From: Rhizobiaceae bacterium CPCC 101076
GTDB taxonomy: Bacteria > Pseudomonadota > Alphaproteobacteria > Rhizobiales > Methylopilaceae
NCBI GenBank assembly: GCA_003347645.1
Contig: QDFX01000005.1
Coordinates: 180,999 to 244,998, forward strand
DNA length: 64,000 bases
Reading direction: 5' to 3'
Below, piece by piece: positions 49,006 through 58,740 of this stretch. Position 1 is the first letter of the stretch, and every line of letters starts with the position of its first letter. The position numbers and the translations under genes were made by a program. The notes beneath the pieces are model-generated. The model was given only the letters and a program-made list of their open reading frames with translations. It made no database searches and had not been told where the DNA came from.

Positions 49006-49755
49006 CCCTGCCGCGCCCCACCGCGCAGTCCGAATAGCCGTAGTGCCGCGCCAGCCGCTGCAGCGCGATCGACAGGATGATCTTGGCCGAACGCGCCGGC
49101 CAGCGCCGGTCGCGCTCGACCTCCTCCAGCCGCTTCAGGAAGCAGCAGACGTCGAGCAGCACGCCGGACAGCTCCGGCCCAACCGAATCAAGCGCGTTCC
49201 GTAATCTCTGCCGCGCCGCGAGCGCGCTGTCGCTCGGCTCCGCCTGCCGGAAACCGCCATCGCCGCCCGTGGCGCTCCAGTTCACCGTCATGCGCGGCGA
49301 CATCCCGCCATAGGTGAAATCGCTCCTGAGCCGTTCCCCGGCGGCAAACATCGCGTCCCCGATCAACCGCTCCCCCGAACTGTCCTTGCGCCTGTGCAGC
49401 CACAGCAGCGGACTCTCCGCCGCGTCCACACTCGCCGATCCATCATTCGCGCGCCGGATATCGCCGTGCTGTGCCCGGAACGGATCGACCGGCGAAGCCT
49501 GCCGCCGCGCCCAGGCCAACCCCGCATCGGACGCCACGAGTTCATCCGGCCCCGCCACAACGCCAGCCCGCGCGAGACGAGTTCGGCCGCCTCCGCGAGC
49601 GTGATCGTCCGCCGTTCGTCCGGCAGATGTAGCATGCCTGCACGAACGGGATGCGGCCCCGCAGTCCCGCCCCGGTGCACGAGCGCCTCGAGGAAGCGTT
49701 CGCTGTTCGACAGGGAGTTCGGCTTTACATGGCTTGGCTTACGAATGGCAGGCAT
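48968..49755 (-). pseudogene. DUF6456 protein gene, split by a frameshift
   Basis: Two overlapping frames make one gene. The first (from ATG 49755) reads MPAIRKPSHVKPNSLSNSER to a wHTH-like ITLAEAAELVSRGLALWRG; the second continues PDELVASDAGLAWARRQ, then FRAQHGD and the DUF6456 core: LRSDFTYGGMSPRMTVNW, ALAARQRLRNALDSVGPELSGVLLDVCCFLKRLEEVERDRRWPARSAKIIL and LARHYGY. Adding one G to the G4 run at 49550-49553 joins them into about 262 residues. This is a true frameshift, a sequencing error, or a programmed shift. The gene lies next to mucR, as in many Rhizobiales, and may be related to GTA activators (GafA/GafZ), by inference. Confidence 0.7.
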
Positions 49756-49777
49756 GACTGGTCCCCTCTTTCGAAAA

Positions 49778-49820
49778 GGACTATTGTCTCTAATGCCTCA
49801 TATCAAGGATTATTTTCCTA
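49778..49820 (-). promoter_or_regulatory. DUF6456 promoter with TAGGAAAATA box
   Basis: Minus strand: TAGGAAAATA (49820-49811), 4 bases, TTGATA (49806-49801), 17 bases, TAGTCC (49783-49778). Spacing identical to the GTA and P450 promoters. Confidence 0.65.
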
Positions 49821-49871
49821 CATTATGCCGAAAGAAAAGCGCCGCGAACGACGCCTTCCTTGAAACCGATA

Positions 49872-50285
49872 TCAGCGCTTGCGACGCTGCTGGCCGAGGC
49901 CCATCTTCTTCGCCAACGCCGAGCGCGCCTGGGCGTAGTTCGGGGCGACCATCGGATAGTCGGCCGGCAGGCCCCACTTCTCGCGGTATTCTTCCGGGGT
50001 CATGTCGTACTGCGTACGCAGATGGCGCTTCAGCGACTTGAACTTCTTCCCGTCTTCCAGGCAGACGATGTAATCTGGGGTGATCGACTTGCGAACCGCG
50101 ACGGCCGGCTTCGGAGCCTCGGCCGGGGTCTCAACGACGCCGCCGGACACGCGCAGAAGCGCCGCGTGAATGTCACCGATAAGTTGAGGAAGGTCAGAGG
50201 TCGCAACTGAGTTGTTGCTGACGTAAGCGGAGACGATGTCGGCGGCGAGCTCGACGAAATTTGAAGAAGCAGTGGTATCCGACAT
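49872..50285 (-). CDS. mucR: MucR/Ros-family zinc-finger regulator
   Basis: 137 residues from [28 protein letters not shown]-terminal Ros-type finger: [46 protein letters not shown], then a basic tail. H-NS-like alphaproteobacterial regulator that binds AT-rich DNA and silences many genes. Second conserved Cys is absent, as in many MucR proteins (the finger can use other ligands). Neighbour of the DUF6456 gene. Confidence 0.93.
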   Translation of the reverse strand: MSDTTASSNFVELAADIVSAYVSNNSVATSDLPQLIGDIHAALLRVSGGVVETPAEAPKPAVAVRKSITPDYIVCLEDGKKFKSLKRHLRTQYDMTPEEYREKWGLPADYPMVAPNYAQARSALAKKMGLGQQRRKR

Positions 50286-50615
50286 CCGGGCGAATCCTAC
50301 GGTTCTTTGAATGACTTCCTGAAAAGCGCGACAGAACACGGGCTTCCACACCGTTTCTCACGCCTTCAATTCGATTCGAGTCACAAGAATGACGCTGAAT
50401 TCGAATCTTGCAGTGGTACGTAACGATATGCGCTGTCGAAGACAAGACTATAAATGATGAATTTCACGCCATTCCTGCAAACTGCGCCGAAAGACTAGTA
50501 TTCCCCTAGCACCGGAACCCTTGAGTTGCCGGACAAACACACCGGGGCTTTTCCCTAGGAATTGGCAGGAAAACGCCCGCAACTTGCTTTTTCCTCGGCA
50601 CGATGAGGTGCGATC

Positions 50616-50798
50616 GTGGGAAAAACTGACCGAACGATCGACAAAAGCGATGAAAAGTGGCGCGCTCAGCTGTCGCCCGAAGAATTCGACGTAACACGCG
50701 AGCACGGAACGGAACGCGCCTTCGCCCGCGCTGATCCCGAAGCCGGACGTCAGCTTTCGTCCGGCTTCTCCTTTTTGTCTTTTTTCTTGTCGTCCTGA
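50616..50798 (+). pseudogene. truncated msrB remnant
   Basis: Reads [60 protein letters not shown] is the conserved N-terminus of peptide-methionine (R)-S-oxide reductase MsrB. The remaining ~100 residues, with the Zn-binding CxxC pairs and catalytic Cys, are missing; the frame runs into unrelated sequence that overlaps the end of the gene on the other strand. Confidence 0.75.
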
Positions 50799-51781
50799 AG
50801 CAAAGCGCGGAACGGTTCGGCCCATGCGCCGGACGGCGGTTGCGCCGCTGCCGGTTCATCGGGTTTCGCCTCTGCCGGCGCGGCCTCGGCCTTGCCGCCT
50901 CCCTCCTCGGCGGCGCTGTCCTTGGTCTCGGTTTTCTCGCCATTCTCCTGAATGCGTCCCGCGGCAAGATAGCTTTCCCACGTCACGGGCTTGCGCTGCT
51001 TGCGGTCGTCGGACTGGCGCTTGGATGGCGGTCCGGATGGAGCAGACGGAGCGGGATTCGCCACCACCGGCTCTTCGCGGATGGGCGTTTGGAAAATCGG
51101 CTGACGCGCGGGGGTATCCGGCTTCGCGTCCGGTGCGGGTTTCACATCCGTGGGCGCCGTTTCCGGCTGCGGCGCGACGGCTTCCGGCTCTTTGGGTGTC
51201 GCGTCTTCGGTGGACGCCGGCCGCCGCTCCTGCAGGATCGCCTCGCGCGCTTCATCCATTGACTTGAACCGGCGCACACCCTCCGGCCCCTCGGCCTCGA
51301 TCGAGCCGTCATCGAAGAACCGATACATCCGCCCGTCGATCATACCCTCGCGGATCAGAGACGGGCCGGCCGGCGGCTCGACGACCTTCGCGGCAGGCGC
51401 GGGCGCCACTTCCGGTACCTCCGCCGGTTCCGCGGCAGGCACCGTGATCTCCGGAGCCTCGACCATCGGTTCCTGCAAGGCCGGCTCCGCAGCGGCGACA
51501 GGCGCCGGAATGGGGCTGACCGGGAAGACCGGGCTGGTCGCGATATCGAGAGGCGGGAGCTCCAGCTCGACCTCCTCCTCGTCGTCGTCATCCCGAAGCG
51601 GGAAGCGCTCGCCCAGGCGGTCGAGCGCACGCGCGATCGCGGCCAGCGCGATCACCACGACACCCGAACTGACGAGGCCCGCGGCGATGTCGAGCGTTGC
51701 GACAAATTCGCCGGTGAGCAAAAGCACACCGCCCCAGCCGATAAGCAGAACGCCCAAGACGATCAGCGCCAGCGACACCAT
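50750..51781 (-). CDS. membrane protein with long disordered acidic/Pro-rich tail
   Basis: 343 residues. Two N-terminal helices ([17 protein letters not shown] and [13 protein letters not shown]), an acidic segment [14 protein letters not shown], then about 250 residues of Pro/Ala/Glu-rich low complexity, with one folded-looking stretch [34 protein letters not shown] (a short beta unit also seen in other Rhizobiales proteins). No enzyme function is visible. Probably an inner-membrane scaffold protein. The end overlaps the msrB remnant. Confidence 0.82.
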   Translation of the reverse strand: MVSLALIVLGVLLIGWGGVLLLTGEFVATLDIAAGLVSSGVVVIALAAIARALDRLGERFPLRDDDDEEEVELELPPLDIATSPVFPVSPIPAPVAAAEPALQEPMVEAPEITVPAAEPAEVPEVAPAPAAKVVEPPAGPSLIREGMIDGRMYRFFDDGSIEAEGPEGVRRFKSMDEAREAILQERRPASTEDATPKEPEAVAPQPETAPTDVKPAPDAKPDTPARQPIFQTPIREEPVVANPAPSAPSGPPSKRQSDDRKQRKPVTWESYLAAGRIQENGEKTETKDSAAEEGGGKAEAAPAEAKPDEPAAAQPPSGAWAEPFRALLQDDKKKDKKEKPDES

Positions 51782-51933
51782 CTCTATTCACTCTCCCTTG
51801 TTCGTTCTTGTACGTCCTGACATGCGATTCGTTCCCTCTTAGGTCATGGTACTGTTGCCGCAGCAGGGTACGCGCCTTATCTAGTCCCACCGACCGTCGG
51901 CCCGGTCAGAAGTCCATCCTTGGGAGGCTGCCT

Positions 51934-52533
51934 ATGTCATTCACGTTGCCTGATCTTCCTTACGCTTACGACGCGCTTCAGCCGTATATGTCGCGCGAAA
52001 CCCTCGAATTCCATCATGACAAGCATCATAATGCTTACGTCACGACGGGTAATAAGCTCCTGGAAGGCACTGGCCTTGAGAATGCGAGCGTTGAAGAGGT
52101 TGTGAAAGCCTCCTTCGGCAAGAATCAGCCGCTCTTCAACAATGCAGGCCAGCATTTCAACCACCTGCACTTCTGGAACTGGATGAAGCCGAACGGCGGC
52201 GGCCAGCCTCCGGCCAAGCTCGCCAAGAAGATCGATGAGGATCTCGGCGGCTATGACAAGTTCAAGGAAGACTTCATCGCGGCGGGCGTCGGCCAGTTCG
52301 GCTCCGGCTGGGCCTGGCTCTCGGTCAAGGAGGGCAAGCTCATCCTCCAGAAGACCCCGAACGGCGAGAACCCGCTCGTCCACGGCGCGACGCCGCTCCT
52401 CGGCGTCGACGTGTGGGAGCACTCCTACTACATCGACTACCGCAATCGTCGCCCGGACTATCTCAAGGCGTTCCTCGAGAACCTGGTGAACTGGGAATAC
52501 GTCGAAAAGCTCTACGGCGAAGCCGGTCTGTGA
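51934..52533 (+). CDS. sodB: Fe/Mn superoxide dismutase
   Basis: 199 residues, complete. LPDLPYAYDALQPYMSRETLEFHHDKHHNAYVTTGNKLL (metal His27 and HH), QHFNHLHFWNWMKPNGGG, FGSGWAWLSV and DVWEHSYYIDYRNRRPDYL (metal Asp and His). GGGQPP and GHFNHLHFW-type residues point to the iron type, but this cannot be settled by eye. Detoxifies superoxide. Strong terminator right after it. Confidence 0.95.
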   Translation: MSFTLPDLPYAYDALQPYMSRETLEFHHDKHHNAYVTTGNKLLEGTGLENASVEEVVKASFGKNQPLFNNAGQHFNHLHFWNWMKPNGGGQPPAKLAKKIDEDLGGYDKFKEDFIAAGVGQFGSGWAWLSVKEGKLILQKTPNGENPLVHGATPLLGVDVWEHSYYIDYRNRRPDYLKAFLENLVNWEYVEKLYGEAGL

Positions 52534-52540
52534 GTTTCAA

Positions 52541-52567
52541 ACGGGGCCTTCGGGCCCCGTTTTCTTT
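52541..52567 (+). terminator. terminator after superoxide dismutase
   Basis: ACGGGGCC, TTCG loop, GGCCCCGT, then TTTCTTT. A strong 8-bp stem with a stable tetraloop. Confidence 0.9.
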
Positions 52568-52627
52568 GGCGATGATAGACCTCGCGAACCAATCAGGCCG
52601 TGCGCTGGAAGACAGCCCGTTGGACGT

Positions 52628-53188
52628 TTAGTCCTCGCGATCTTCCCAATCACTGCGCAGCAACGTCGTTACATGTTCGATCGTTTGCCTTCCGTCAGCC
52701 ATGCAACGGCTAGTAACCTCAGCGACGCGTCGATACCCCAATTTGCGCTGCATCGCCCAAGAATTTTCGTTGCCGTCGAAGTAACCGTTGACCAACTTCG
52801 TCAGGCCTAATTCACAAAAAGCGAATCGTATCTTCGCCTCAAACGCTTCGCCTCCATAGCCGCGTCCCTGATAATGGTTGGCTATCCAAATTCCTCCACC
52901 ACCCGTCCCAGCCTGCCAATCAATCTTATTGAGACTGACCCCTCCGATCACTATTCGCTCAGGTCTAAGTTCAACCGCAAATTCGTACGCATTCGGCCGA
53001 ATGCTTGCGTTCGAAATCTCCTGACATCTCTTGATCCAATTTTTGGCGTGTGACGTCGAATAGGGGTGAGGGACGAAAGCTAGCCACTTTGCGAGCTTGA
53101 GATCATTCAAGCCTAGCGTGAGTTGTTCGATGTCTTCCTCACCCCAGGGTCGGAGAGTAAGGCGCGAAGTTTCGATTTTGATGTCCAC
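52628..53188 (-). CDS. GNAT N-acetyltransferase, RimJ/RimL type
   Basis: 186 residues: IETSRLTLRPWGEEDIEQLTLGLNDLKLAKWLAFVPHPY, ERIVIGGVSLNKIDWQ, GGGGIWIANHYQGRGYGGEAFEAKIRFAFCELGLTKLVNGYFDGNENSWAMQRKLGYRRV. The Q-G-R-G-Y-G loop binds acetyl-CoA. Substrate could be a protein N-terminus or a small amine. Codon use is less GC-biased than its neighbours (many TCA, AAT), suggesting recent gain. Confidence 0.9.
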   Translation of the reverse strand: MDIKIETSRLTLRPWGEEDIEQLTLGLNDLKLAKWLAFVPHPYSTSHAKNWIKRCQEISNASIRPNAYEFAVELRPERIVIGGVSLNKIDWQAGTGGGGIWIANHYQGRGYGGEAFEAKIRFAFCELGLTKLVNGYFDGNENSWAMQRKLGYRRVAEVTSRCMADGRQTIEHVTTLLRSDWEDRED

Positions 53189-53381
53189 GACGTAGCAGCC
53201 TCCTCTCGCCCCGAAATCATCAGTAAACAGTGATCATCCAGGCTTCTTGGCAGGCTCTTTGGCTTCGCCGTGACAGTCTCGGGATGCGCGTTCGCTACGC
53301 GCTTTGGCGCCGCCTCAAACTTTTCTTCGCTCTCGTCGCATTCGAGTCCGCCGGCGACTTCCGGATAATCGCCTTTTCGTT

Positions 53382-53738
53382 TCAGCCGCGTGGCTTCTTC
53401 GGCGCCCACCAGGGTGCGACCGGCGCGCCAGGTGCATATCCGAGGCGGCATTCATTGTATCTTGGCATTTCCTGGAACTCGCTCTTCAGTTCGTAGAGCC
53501 AGCGGTCGCAGGCCGGGCGCGCGGCAAAGCAGCGCTCCGATGTCCGAAGCTCGTTGCCATCGAAAATCGGCGACTGACGGGCACCCGAGAACCGGCCCCA
53601 CCATATCTTCGACGGCCCGTACGTCCCGCTCATCGCGCGACAATCGCCCTCCGCGGTTCGAGGTTGAGCATCGGCAGTTCCGAACTGGGCGACGGCGAAG
53701 ATCATCGCCGACCCCGCCAGAAGCAAAAATCGTTTCAC
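53382..53738 (-). CDS. small secreted cysteine-containing protein
   Basis: 118 residues from a GTG start (GGAGAG ahead). Signal peptide MKRFLLLAGSAMIFAVAQFGTADA, then CRAMSGTYGPSKIWWGRFSG, SERCFAARPACDRWLYELKSEFQEMPRYNECRLGY with four Cys. Unrecognised family; two disulfides are likely. Directly downstream of the DUF1194 gene on the same strand with a 1-base gap, so co-transcribed. Confidence 0.72.
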   Translation of the reverse strand: MKRFLLLAGSAMIFAVAQFGTADAQPRTAEGDCRAMSGTYGPSKIWWGRFSGARQSPIFDGNELRTSERCFAARPACDRWLYELKSEFQEMPRYNECRLGYAPGAPVAPWWAPKKPRG

Positions 53739-53739
53739 G

Positions 53740-54480
53740 TTACTCTCCCAGGGCCAGAATGCGCGGACCGGCTCCGGCGGCGGCCAGTTCGAGAACCAGT
53801 TTCCGCCGGATCGCCTCGGCGAAGTTCTCGCGGCCCTGGGCAACCTCGACGAAGGCCCCGGGACCGCCGATCACGTTCAGCCGGTAATAGTCCTCCAACG
53901 GTATATTGTTGCTCAGCGCGACGCCGCTTCCAGGCCTGCGGATCGCCAGAGCGTTCACCGTGATGTCCTTGGCCACCGCATCGTCGCGGGCCGCGTGGAT
54001 GTCGCGTCCGCCGATATTCGGACCGTCGCCCGAGACGTCGATCACCTCGCGATCGGCGGCAACGGGCGCGCCGACGAGCAGTTTCACTCCGAGATCGATC
54101 GCGTTCGAGATCGAGTTGTAGCCGAAAGTCAGCTTCGGAGCCTGCCGCAGTTCGTCGGCGAAGCGCTTTGCCGCCACCTCGCCGTCGATGACCGTCCAGT
54201 CGATGATCACGTTCTGACTCTCGGGAGCGCCCCACTCGACGAAGACGATCGCGATCTTCTGCCGGGCGTTCGAACGGACCGCCGCCAGCACTTCGGGGCT
54301 CGTGATCGCGTCGGCGTAACCGTCCCGCTGCATCCGGAATTCCTCGGGATCGATCGAGCCCGAACCATCGGCAAGCAGGACCAGCGCCACATCGACCGGC
54401 TGCTGTGCCCTGGCCGGTGAGTTCTGAAGAAAAATCGCAAGCGCGCCAAAGGCCAGCGCCATCAGGGGAGAGGTCCGCAT
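53740..54480 (-). CDS. secreted DUF1194 vWA-like protein
   Basis: 246 residues with signal peptide. VDVALVLLADGSGSIDPEEFRMQRDGYADAI is a MIDAS-type von Willebrand A start (DGSGS), then NVIIDWTVIDGEVAAKRFADEL, VSGDGPNIGGRD and the VNALAI segment. DUF1194 proteins are exported and of unknown role. Co-transcribed with the small secreted protein at 53382. Confidence 0.92.
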   Translation of the reverse strand: MRTSPLMALAFGALAIFLQNSPARAQQPVDVALVLLADGSGSIDPEEFRMQRDGYADAITSPEVLAAVRSNARQKIAIVFVEWGAPESQNVIIDWTVIDGEVAAKRFADELRQAPKLTFGYNSISNAIDLGVKLLVGAPVAADREVIDVSGDGPNIGGRDIHAARDDAVAKDITVNALAIRRPGSGVALSNNIPLEDYYRLNVIGGPGAFVEVAQGRENFAEAIRRKLVLELAAAGAGPRILALGE

Positions 54481-54541
54481 CCGATCTCCTTTTCCGTGTC
54501 TTTCGATCGTCGCTCTTGACGATCATGCCTGAGAGGAGGCG

Positions 54542-56131
54542 ATGTACGATCGCAAAAATCGGGAGGCCGTGTTGGATTTGGAAGACAAGCTCTTCGTCGG
54601 CAAGAGCGTGAAGCCCGAATATCTCACCTTCAAGCTGGCCAACCGCCACGGCCTGATCACCGGCGCGACAGGCACCGGAAAGACGGTGACGCTTCAGGCG
54701 CTCGCGGAAGGTTTCTCCAACGCGGGCGTCCCGGTCTTCGCCGCCGACGTCAAGGGAGACCTCTCCGGCATCGCCATGAAGGGCGAGCCCAAGGACTTCC
54801 TGCTGAAGCGCGCCCAGGAGATCGGCCTCGACCCTTACGTGAACGACTCCTTCCCGGCGATCTTCTGGGATCTTTTCGGCGAACAGGGCGCTCCGATCCG
54901 CACCACGGTGTCGGAGATGGGCCCGCTCCTCCTCGCCCGCCTGATGAACCTGAACGACACGCAGGAAGGCGTGCTCAACATCGCCTTCCGCGTCGCCGAT
55001 CAGGAGGGCCTCCTCCTGATGGACCTGAAAGACCTCCAGTCGCTGCTCAGCCTCGTCGGCGAGACGGCCGACAAGCTGACGCTCCGCTACGGCAACGTCT
55101 CCAAGGCGACCGTCGGCGCCATCCAGCGCCAGCTCCTCGTCCTCGAAACCCAGGGCGGCGACAAGTTCTTCGGCGAGCCGGCGCTGGAGCTGTCGGACAT
55201 CATGCGCGTCTCGAACAGCGGCCGCGGCACGATCTCCGTCCTCGCCGCGGACAAGCTGATGTCCTCGCCGCGGCTCTACGCGACCTTCCTGCTCTGGCTG
55301 ATGTCGGAGCTGTTCGAGCAGCTCCCGGAAATCGGCGATCCGGACAAGCCGAAGCTCGTCTTCTTCTTCGACGAGGCCCACCTCCTCTTCAACGATGCGC
55401 CTCCCGCCCTTCTGGAAAAGATCGAGCAGGTCGTCCGCCTCATCCGCTCGAAGGGCGTCGGCGTCTACTTCGTCACCCAGAACCCGCTCGACGTTCCGGA
55501 TCGCGTCTCGTCGCAGCTCGGCAACCGCGTCCAGCATGCGCTCCGCGCCTACAGCCCGCGCGAGCAGAAGGCGGTCAAGGCGGCGGCGACCACCTTCCGC
55601 CCGAATCCGGCTTTCAGCACCGAGGAGGTGATCACCCAGCTCGCGGTCGGCGAGGCGCTGGTCTCGATGCTCGCGGACAAGGGCGTGCCGGAAATCGTCG
55701 AACGGACGCTGATCCGGCCGCCGTCGTCACGGTTGGGTCCGGTCACGGCTCAGGAGCGTTTGGGCATCATCCAGAACAGCGCGGTCGCCGGCCGGTACGA
55801 CCAGGTCGTGGACCGCGAAAGCGCCTACGAAATTCTCCAGAAACGTGCACAGGCAACCGCCGCGACGCCGGACGAGGCAGGGGTCGCCGAGAACGCCGGC
55901 TTCGGCGGCATACTTGGCGGCCTCGTCGGCTCGATCTTCGGCACCGGCGCCTCGCGCGGCAGGCGCCTGTCGCCCGGCCAGGCGATGGCGCGCGAAGTCA
56001 CGCGCACGGTCACCAATCAGGTCGCGGGCAAGATCGCGGCCAGCATCGGCAAGTCGGTCGCGGGCTCGGTCGGCAGTTCGGTCGGTCGCGCGGTCGTTCG
56101 CGGAATGCTCGGCGGCCTGCTCCGCCGCTGA
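54542..56131 (+). CDS. HerA/DUF853-type ATPase
   Basis: 529 residues: [25 protein letters not shown] (Walker A), [68 protein letters not shown] (Walker B and sensor), and a Gly/Ala/Arg-rich C-terminal end. This is the DUF853 family of bacterial HerA-like ATPases, probably hexameric DNA translocases of unknown role. Downstream M20 peptidase gene follows after 19 bases. Confidence 0.93.
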   Translation: MYDRKNREAVLDLEDKLFVGKSVKPEYLTFKLANRHGLITGATGTGKTVTLQALAEGFSNAGVPVFAADVKGDLSGIAMKGEPKDFLLKRAQEIGLDPYVNDSFPAIFWDLFGEQGAPIRTTVSEMGPLLLARLMNLNDTQEGVLNIAFRVADQEGLLLMDLKDLQSLLSLVGETADKLTLRYGNVSKATVGAIQRQLLVLETQGGDKFFGEPALELSDIMRVSNSGRGTISVLAADKLMSSPRLYATFLLWLMSELFEQLPEIGDPDKPKLVFFFDEAHLLFNDAPPALLEKIEQVVRLIRSKGVGVYFVTQNPLDVPDRVSSQLGNRVQHALRAYSPREQKAVKAAATTFRPNPAFSTEEVITQLAVGEALVSMLADKGVPEIVERTLIRPPSSRLGPVTAQERLGIIQNSAVAGRYDQVVDRESAYEILQKRAQATAATPDEAGVAENAGFGGILGGLVGSIFGTGASRGRRLSPGQAMAREVTRTVTNQVAGKIAASIGKSVAGSVGSSVGRAVVRGMLGGLLRR

Positions 56132-56150
56132 TCTCAGGAAAGGGTTTTTG

Positions 56151-57536
56151 ATGTCCGAGGTGGACAAGGTACTGGCCGAGATCGATTCCGGCCTTGAGGG
56201 CAGCCTGTCGCGGCTGTTCGACTTCCTCCGCATTCCGTCGATCTCGACGGACCCGGCCTACAAGTCCGAATGCCGCCGCGCCGCCCAATGGGCTGTCGAT
56301 CAGCTCGCAGGCATCGGCTTCGAGGCCCGCGTCGCCGACACCAACGGCCATCCCATGGTCGTCGCCCATTACCGTCCGCCGCACGCCTCAAGGCACGTCC
56401 TGTTCTACGGCCATTACGATGTTCAGCCGCCGGACCCGCTGGCGCTGTGGACCACGCCACCCTTCGAGCCCCGGCTGGAAGACAGCTCCCGCGGCAAGCG
56501 CATCGTCGCGCGCGGCTCGTCCGACGACAAAGGCCAGCTCCTGACCTTCATCGAGGCCGCGCGCGCCTGGATGAAGACGACGAACGCGCTCCCGGTCGCC
56601 GTCACCGTCCTGCTGGAGGGCGAGGAGGAATCGGGCAGCCCGTCGCTGAAGCCGTTCTTCGACGCCAACAAGGACGAGTTGAAGGCCGATCTCGCCTTCG
56701 TCTGCGATTCCAGCCAGTGGGACGCGACGACACCCGCGATCGTCACCCGCCTGCGCGGGCTCGTCGGCGAGGAGATCACGATCACCACGGCCGGCCGCGA
56801 CCTCCATTCCGGCATGTACGGCGGGCCGGCGCTGAACCCGATCCGCGTCCTCGCCAACCTTTTCTCGTCGCTCCACAACGACGACGGCAGCGTCGCCGTG
56901 CCTGGCTTCTACGACGGCGTGTCCGAGCTTCCCGAGGCGACCGCCGCCCAGTGGAAGGGCCTCGGCTTCGACGAGGCGGCCTTCCTCGGCGAGGCCGGCC
57001 TTCGCGCGCAATCGGGCGAACGCGGTCGCAGCGTGCTGGAGAAGGTCTGGGCGCGCCCGACCTGCGAGATCAACGGCATCAATGGCGGCTATACCGGCGA
57101 GGGCTTCAAGACCGTCATCGCCGCCTCCGCCTCGGCCAAGGTCTCGTTCCGCCTCGTCGGCAAGCAGGACCCGGTGAAGGTCCGCGCCGCGTTCCGCAAA
57201 TACCTCACCGACCAGCTTCCGGAAGGCGTCTCGATCGACTTCCACGAGCATGGCGGCAGCGCCGCTCTGGAACTTCCCGAGGACAGCCCCGCCCTTCCGC
57301 TCGCCGCGAACGCGCTGCGCGACGAATGGGGCAAGGAGCCGATCCTGATGGGGTCCGGCGGCTCTATTCCGATCGTCGGCGCGTTCAAGCGCGATCTCGG
57401 CATGGACGCCCTTCTCATCGGTTTCGCGCTCGACGATGACCGCATCCACTCGCCCAACGAGAAATACGAGCTGTCGAGCTTCCACAAGGGTGTGCGCTCC
57501 TGGGCGAGGATCCTGGACAATCTGTCGAAATGGTAG
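56151..57536 (+). CDS. M20-family dipeptidase/deacylase
   Basis: 461 residues. Metal site: VLFYGHYDVQPPDP (His and Asp), ARGSSDDKGQLL (bridging Asp), LLEGEEESGSPSLKPF (general base and metal Glu), and VCDSSQWD. Dimerisation domain ITITTAGRDLHSGMYGGPALNPI, then MGSGGSIPIVGAF near the end. M20 dipeptidase/CNDP-like hydrolase using two zinc ions. The stop overlaps the start of folP, so the genes are co-transcribed. Confidence 0.94.
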   Translation: MSEVDKVLAEIDSGLEGSLSRLFDFLRIPSISTDPAYKSECRRAAQWAVDQLAGIGFEARVADTNGHPMVVAHYRPPHASRHVLFYGHYDVQPPDPLALWTTPPFEPRLEDSSRGKRIVARGSSDDKGQLLTFIEAARAWMKTTNALPVAVTVLLEGEEESGSPSLKPFFDANKDELKADLAFVCDSSQWDATTPAIVTRLRGLVGEEITITTAGRDLHSGMYGGPALNPIRVLANLFSSLHNDDGSVAVPGFYDGVSELPEATAAQWKGLGFDEAAFLGEAGLRAQSGERGRSVLEKVWARPTCEINGINGGYTGEGFKTVIAASASAKVSFRLVGKQDPVKVRAAFRKYLTDQLPEGVSIDFHEHGGSAALELPEDSPALPLAANALRDEWGKEPILMGSGGSIPIVGAFKRDLGMDALLIGFALDDDRIHSPNEKYELSSFHKGVRSWARILDNLSKW

Positions 57537-58372
57537 TGACGGCGCCCGACCGGATAGTCTTCGCGCGCCACCGCCAGATCGTCCTTGGGCGACGGACGCT
57601 CTTGATGGGCGTCCTCAATGTCACGCCCGATTCGTTCTCGGACGGCGGCGATTTCGATGAGCCCCGGTCCGCGCTCGATCGCGTCCGCGCGATGATCGAC
57701 GAAGGCGCCGACATCATTGATGTCGGCGGAGAATCGACGCGTCCCGGCTCGGCTGAAGTGCACGTGGAAGATGAACTCGCGCGCGTTATGCCGGTCCTCG
57801 ACGCCCTCAGGGGCGAGATCGACTGGCCGGTCTCGATCGACACCTACAAGGCGATTGTCGCCCGTGCCGCAGTCGATGCGGGCGCAGACATCATCAACGA
57901 CATCTGGGGCCTGCAGCGCGATCCGGACATGGCGCGCGTCGCCTCGGACACCGGCGCGGCGGTCATCCTGATGCACAACCGCACCGAAGCCGACGCTTCG
58001 ATCGACATCGTAGCCGACGTGCTCAACTTCCTGAAACGCTCGCTCGACATCGCGGCCGACGCCGGCATCCGCCCGGACTCGATCGTCCTCGATCCAGGCA
58101 TCGGCTTCGGCAAGACTTGGCAGCAGAGCATCGAGGTCATCGCCCACCTCCCCGACCTCGCCGCCCTTGGTCTCCCCATCCTCCTCGGCGCCTCGCGCAA
58201 GAGCTTCATCGGCCGCCTGCTCGGTATCGAGACGCCGAAGGATAGGCTAAACGGCACCCTCGCCGCCCATCTCGCCGGCGCCGCTACCGGAGCGCGGATC
58301 ATCCGCGCCCACGACATCAAGGCCCATCGCGAGGCGCTCGACGTCTTCGATGCAATCAGGAACGCCGAATGA
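57530..58372 (+). CDS. folP: dihydropteroate synthase
   Basis: 280 residues. LMGVLNVTPDSFSDGGDFDEP (pterin-binding loop), GADIIDVGGESTRPGSAEV, PVSIDTYKAIVARAAVDAGADIINDIWG, ILMHNRT, DPGIGFGKTWQQ, GASRKSFIGRL. All catalytic loops present. It joins pABA and the pterin diphosphate to dihydropteroate; target of sulfonamides. First gene of folP-folB-folK; the ATG at 57530 overlaps the peptidase stop. Confidence 0.96.
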   Translation: MVVTAPDRIVFARHRQIVLGRRTLLMGVLNVTPDSFSDGGDFDEPRSALDRVRAMIDEGADIIDVGGESTRPGSAEVHVEDELARVMPVLDALRGEIDWPVSIDTYKAIVARAAVDAGADIINDIWGLQRDPDMARVASDTGAAVILMHNRTEADASIDIVADVLNFLKRSLDIAADAGIRPDSIVLDPGIGFGKTWQQSIEVIAHLPDLAALGLPILLGASRKSFIGRLLGIETPKDRLNGTLAAHLAGAATGARIIRAHDIKAHREALDVFDAIRNAE

Positions 58373-58740
58373 GCATCGACCGCATCGCCGTCCGCAATCT
58401 CGCGCTCTTCGCCTATCACGGCGTCTTCGAAGGCGAGCGCGAGATCGGCCAGCGCTTCTATCTCGACGTCGTCGTCGAGGCCGATCTCCGTCCCGCCGCG
58501 GCCTCGGACGCGGTCGAAAAGACCGTCGACTACGCCCGTCTCGTCGAGATCGTCAGCCAGGCCTTCACCGAGAAGCGCCAGAAACTGCTCGAAACGCTGG
58601 CCTCCCGCGTCGTCGAGCGCGTCTTCGAGCATTTCCCGATCGTCGTCGCCGCCGAAGTGACCATCCGCAAGCCCTCCGCCCCGATCGAGGCGGTGTTCGA
58701 TACCGTCGACATCCACATCCGCCGCGAACGCAATGGCTGA
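58369..58740 (+). CDS. folB: dihydroneopterin aldolase
   Basis: 123 residues: DRIAVRNLALFAYHGVFEGEREIGQRFYLDVVVEADLRPAA, then KTVDYARLVEIVSQAFTEKRQKLLETLASRVVERVFEHFP and VTIRKPSAPIEAVFDTVDIHIRR. Active-site Glu and Lys positions are kept. It forms 6-hydroxymethyl-dihydropterin. Overlaps folP (ATGA) and folK. Confidence 0.95.
   Translation: MSIDRIAVRNLALFAYHGVFEGEREIGQRFYLDVVVEADLRPAAASDAVEKTVDYARLVEIVSQAFTEKRQKLLETLASRVVERVFEHFPIVVAAEVTIRKPSAPIEAVFDTVDIHIRRERNG

Noticed and set aside
53735..55537. 600-residue open frame opposite DUF1194 and HerA-like genes
   Set aside because: Spans two real genes in antisense, Asp/Glu/Arg-rich, no domain.
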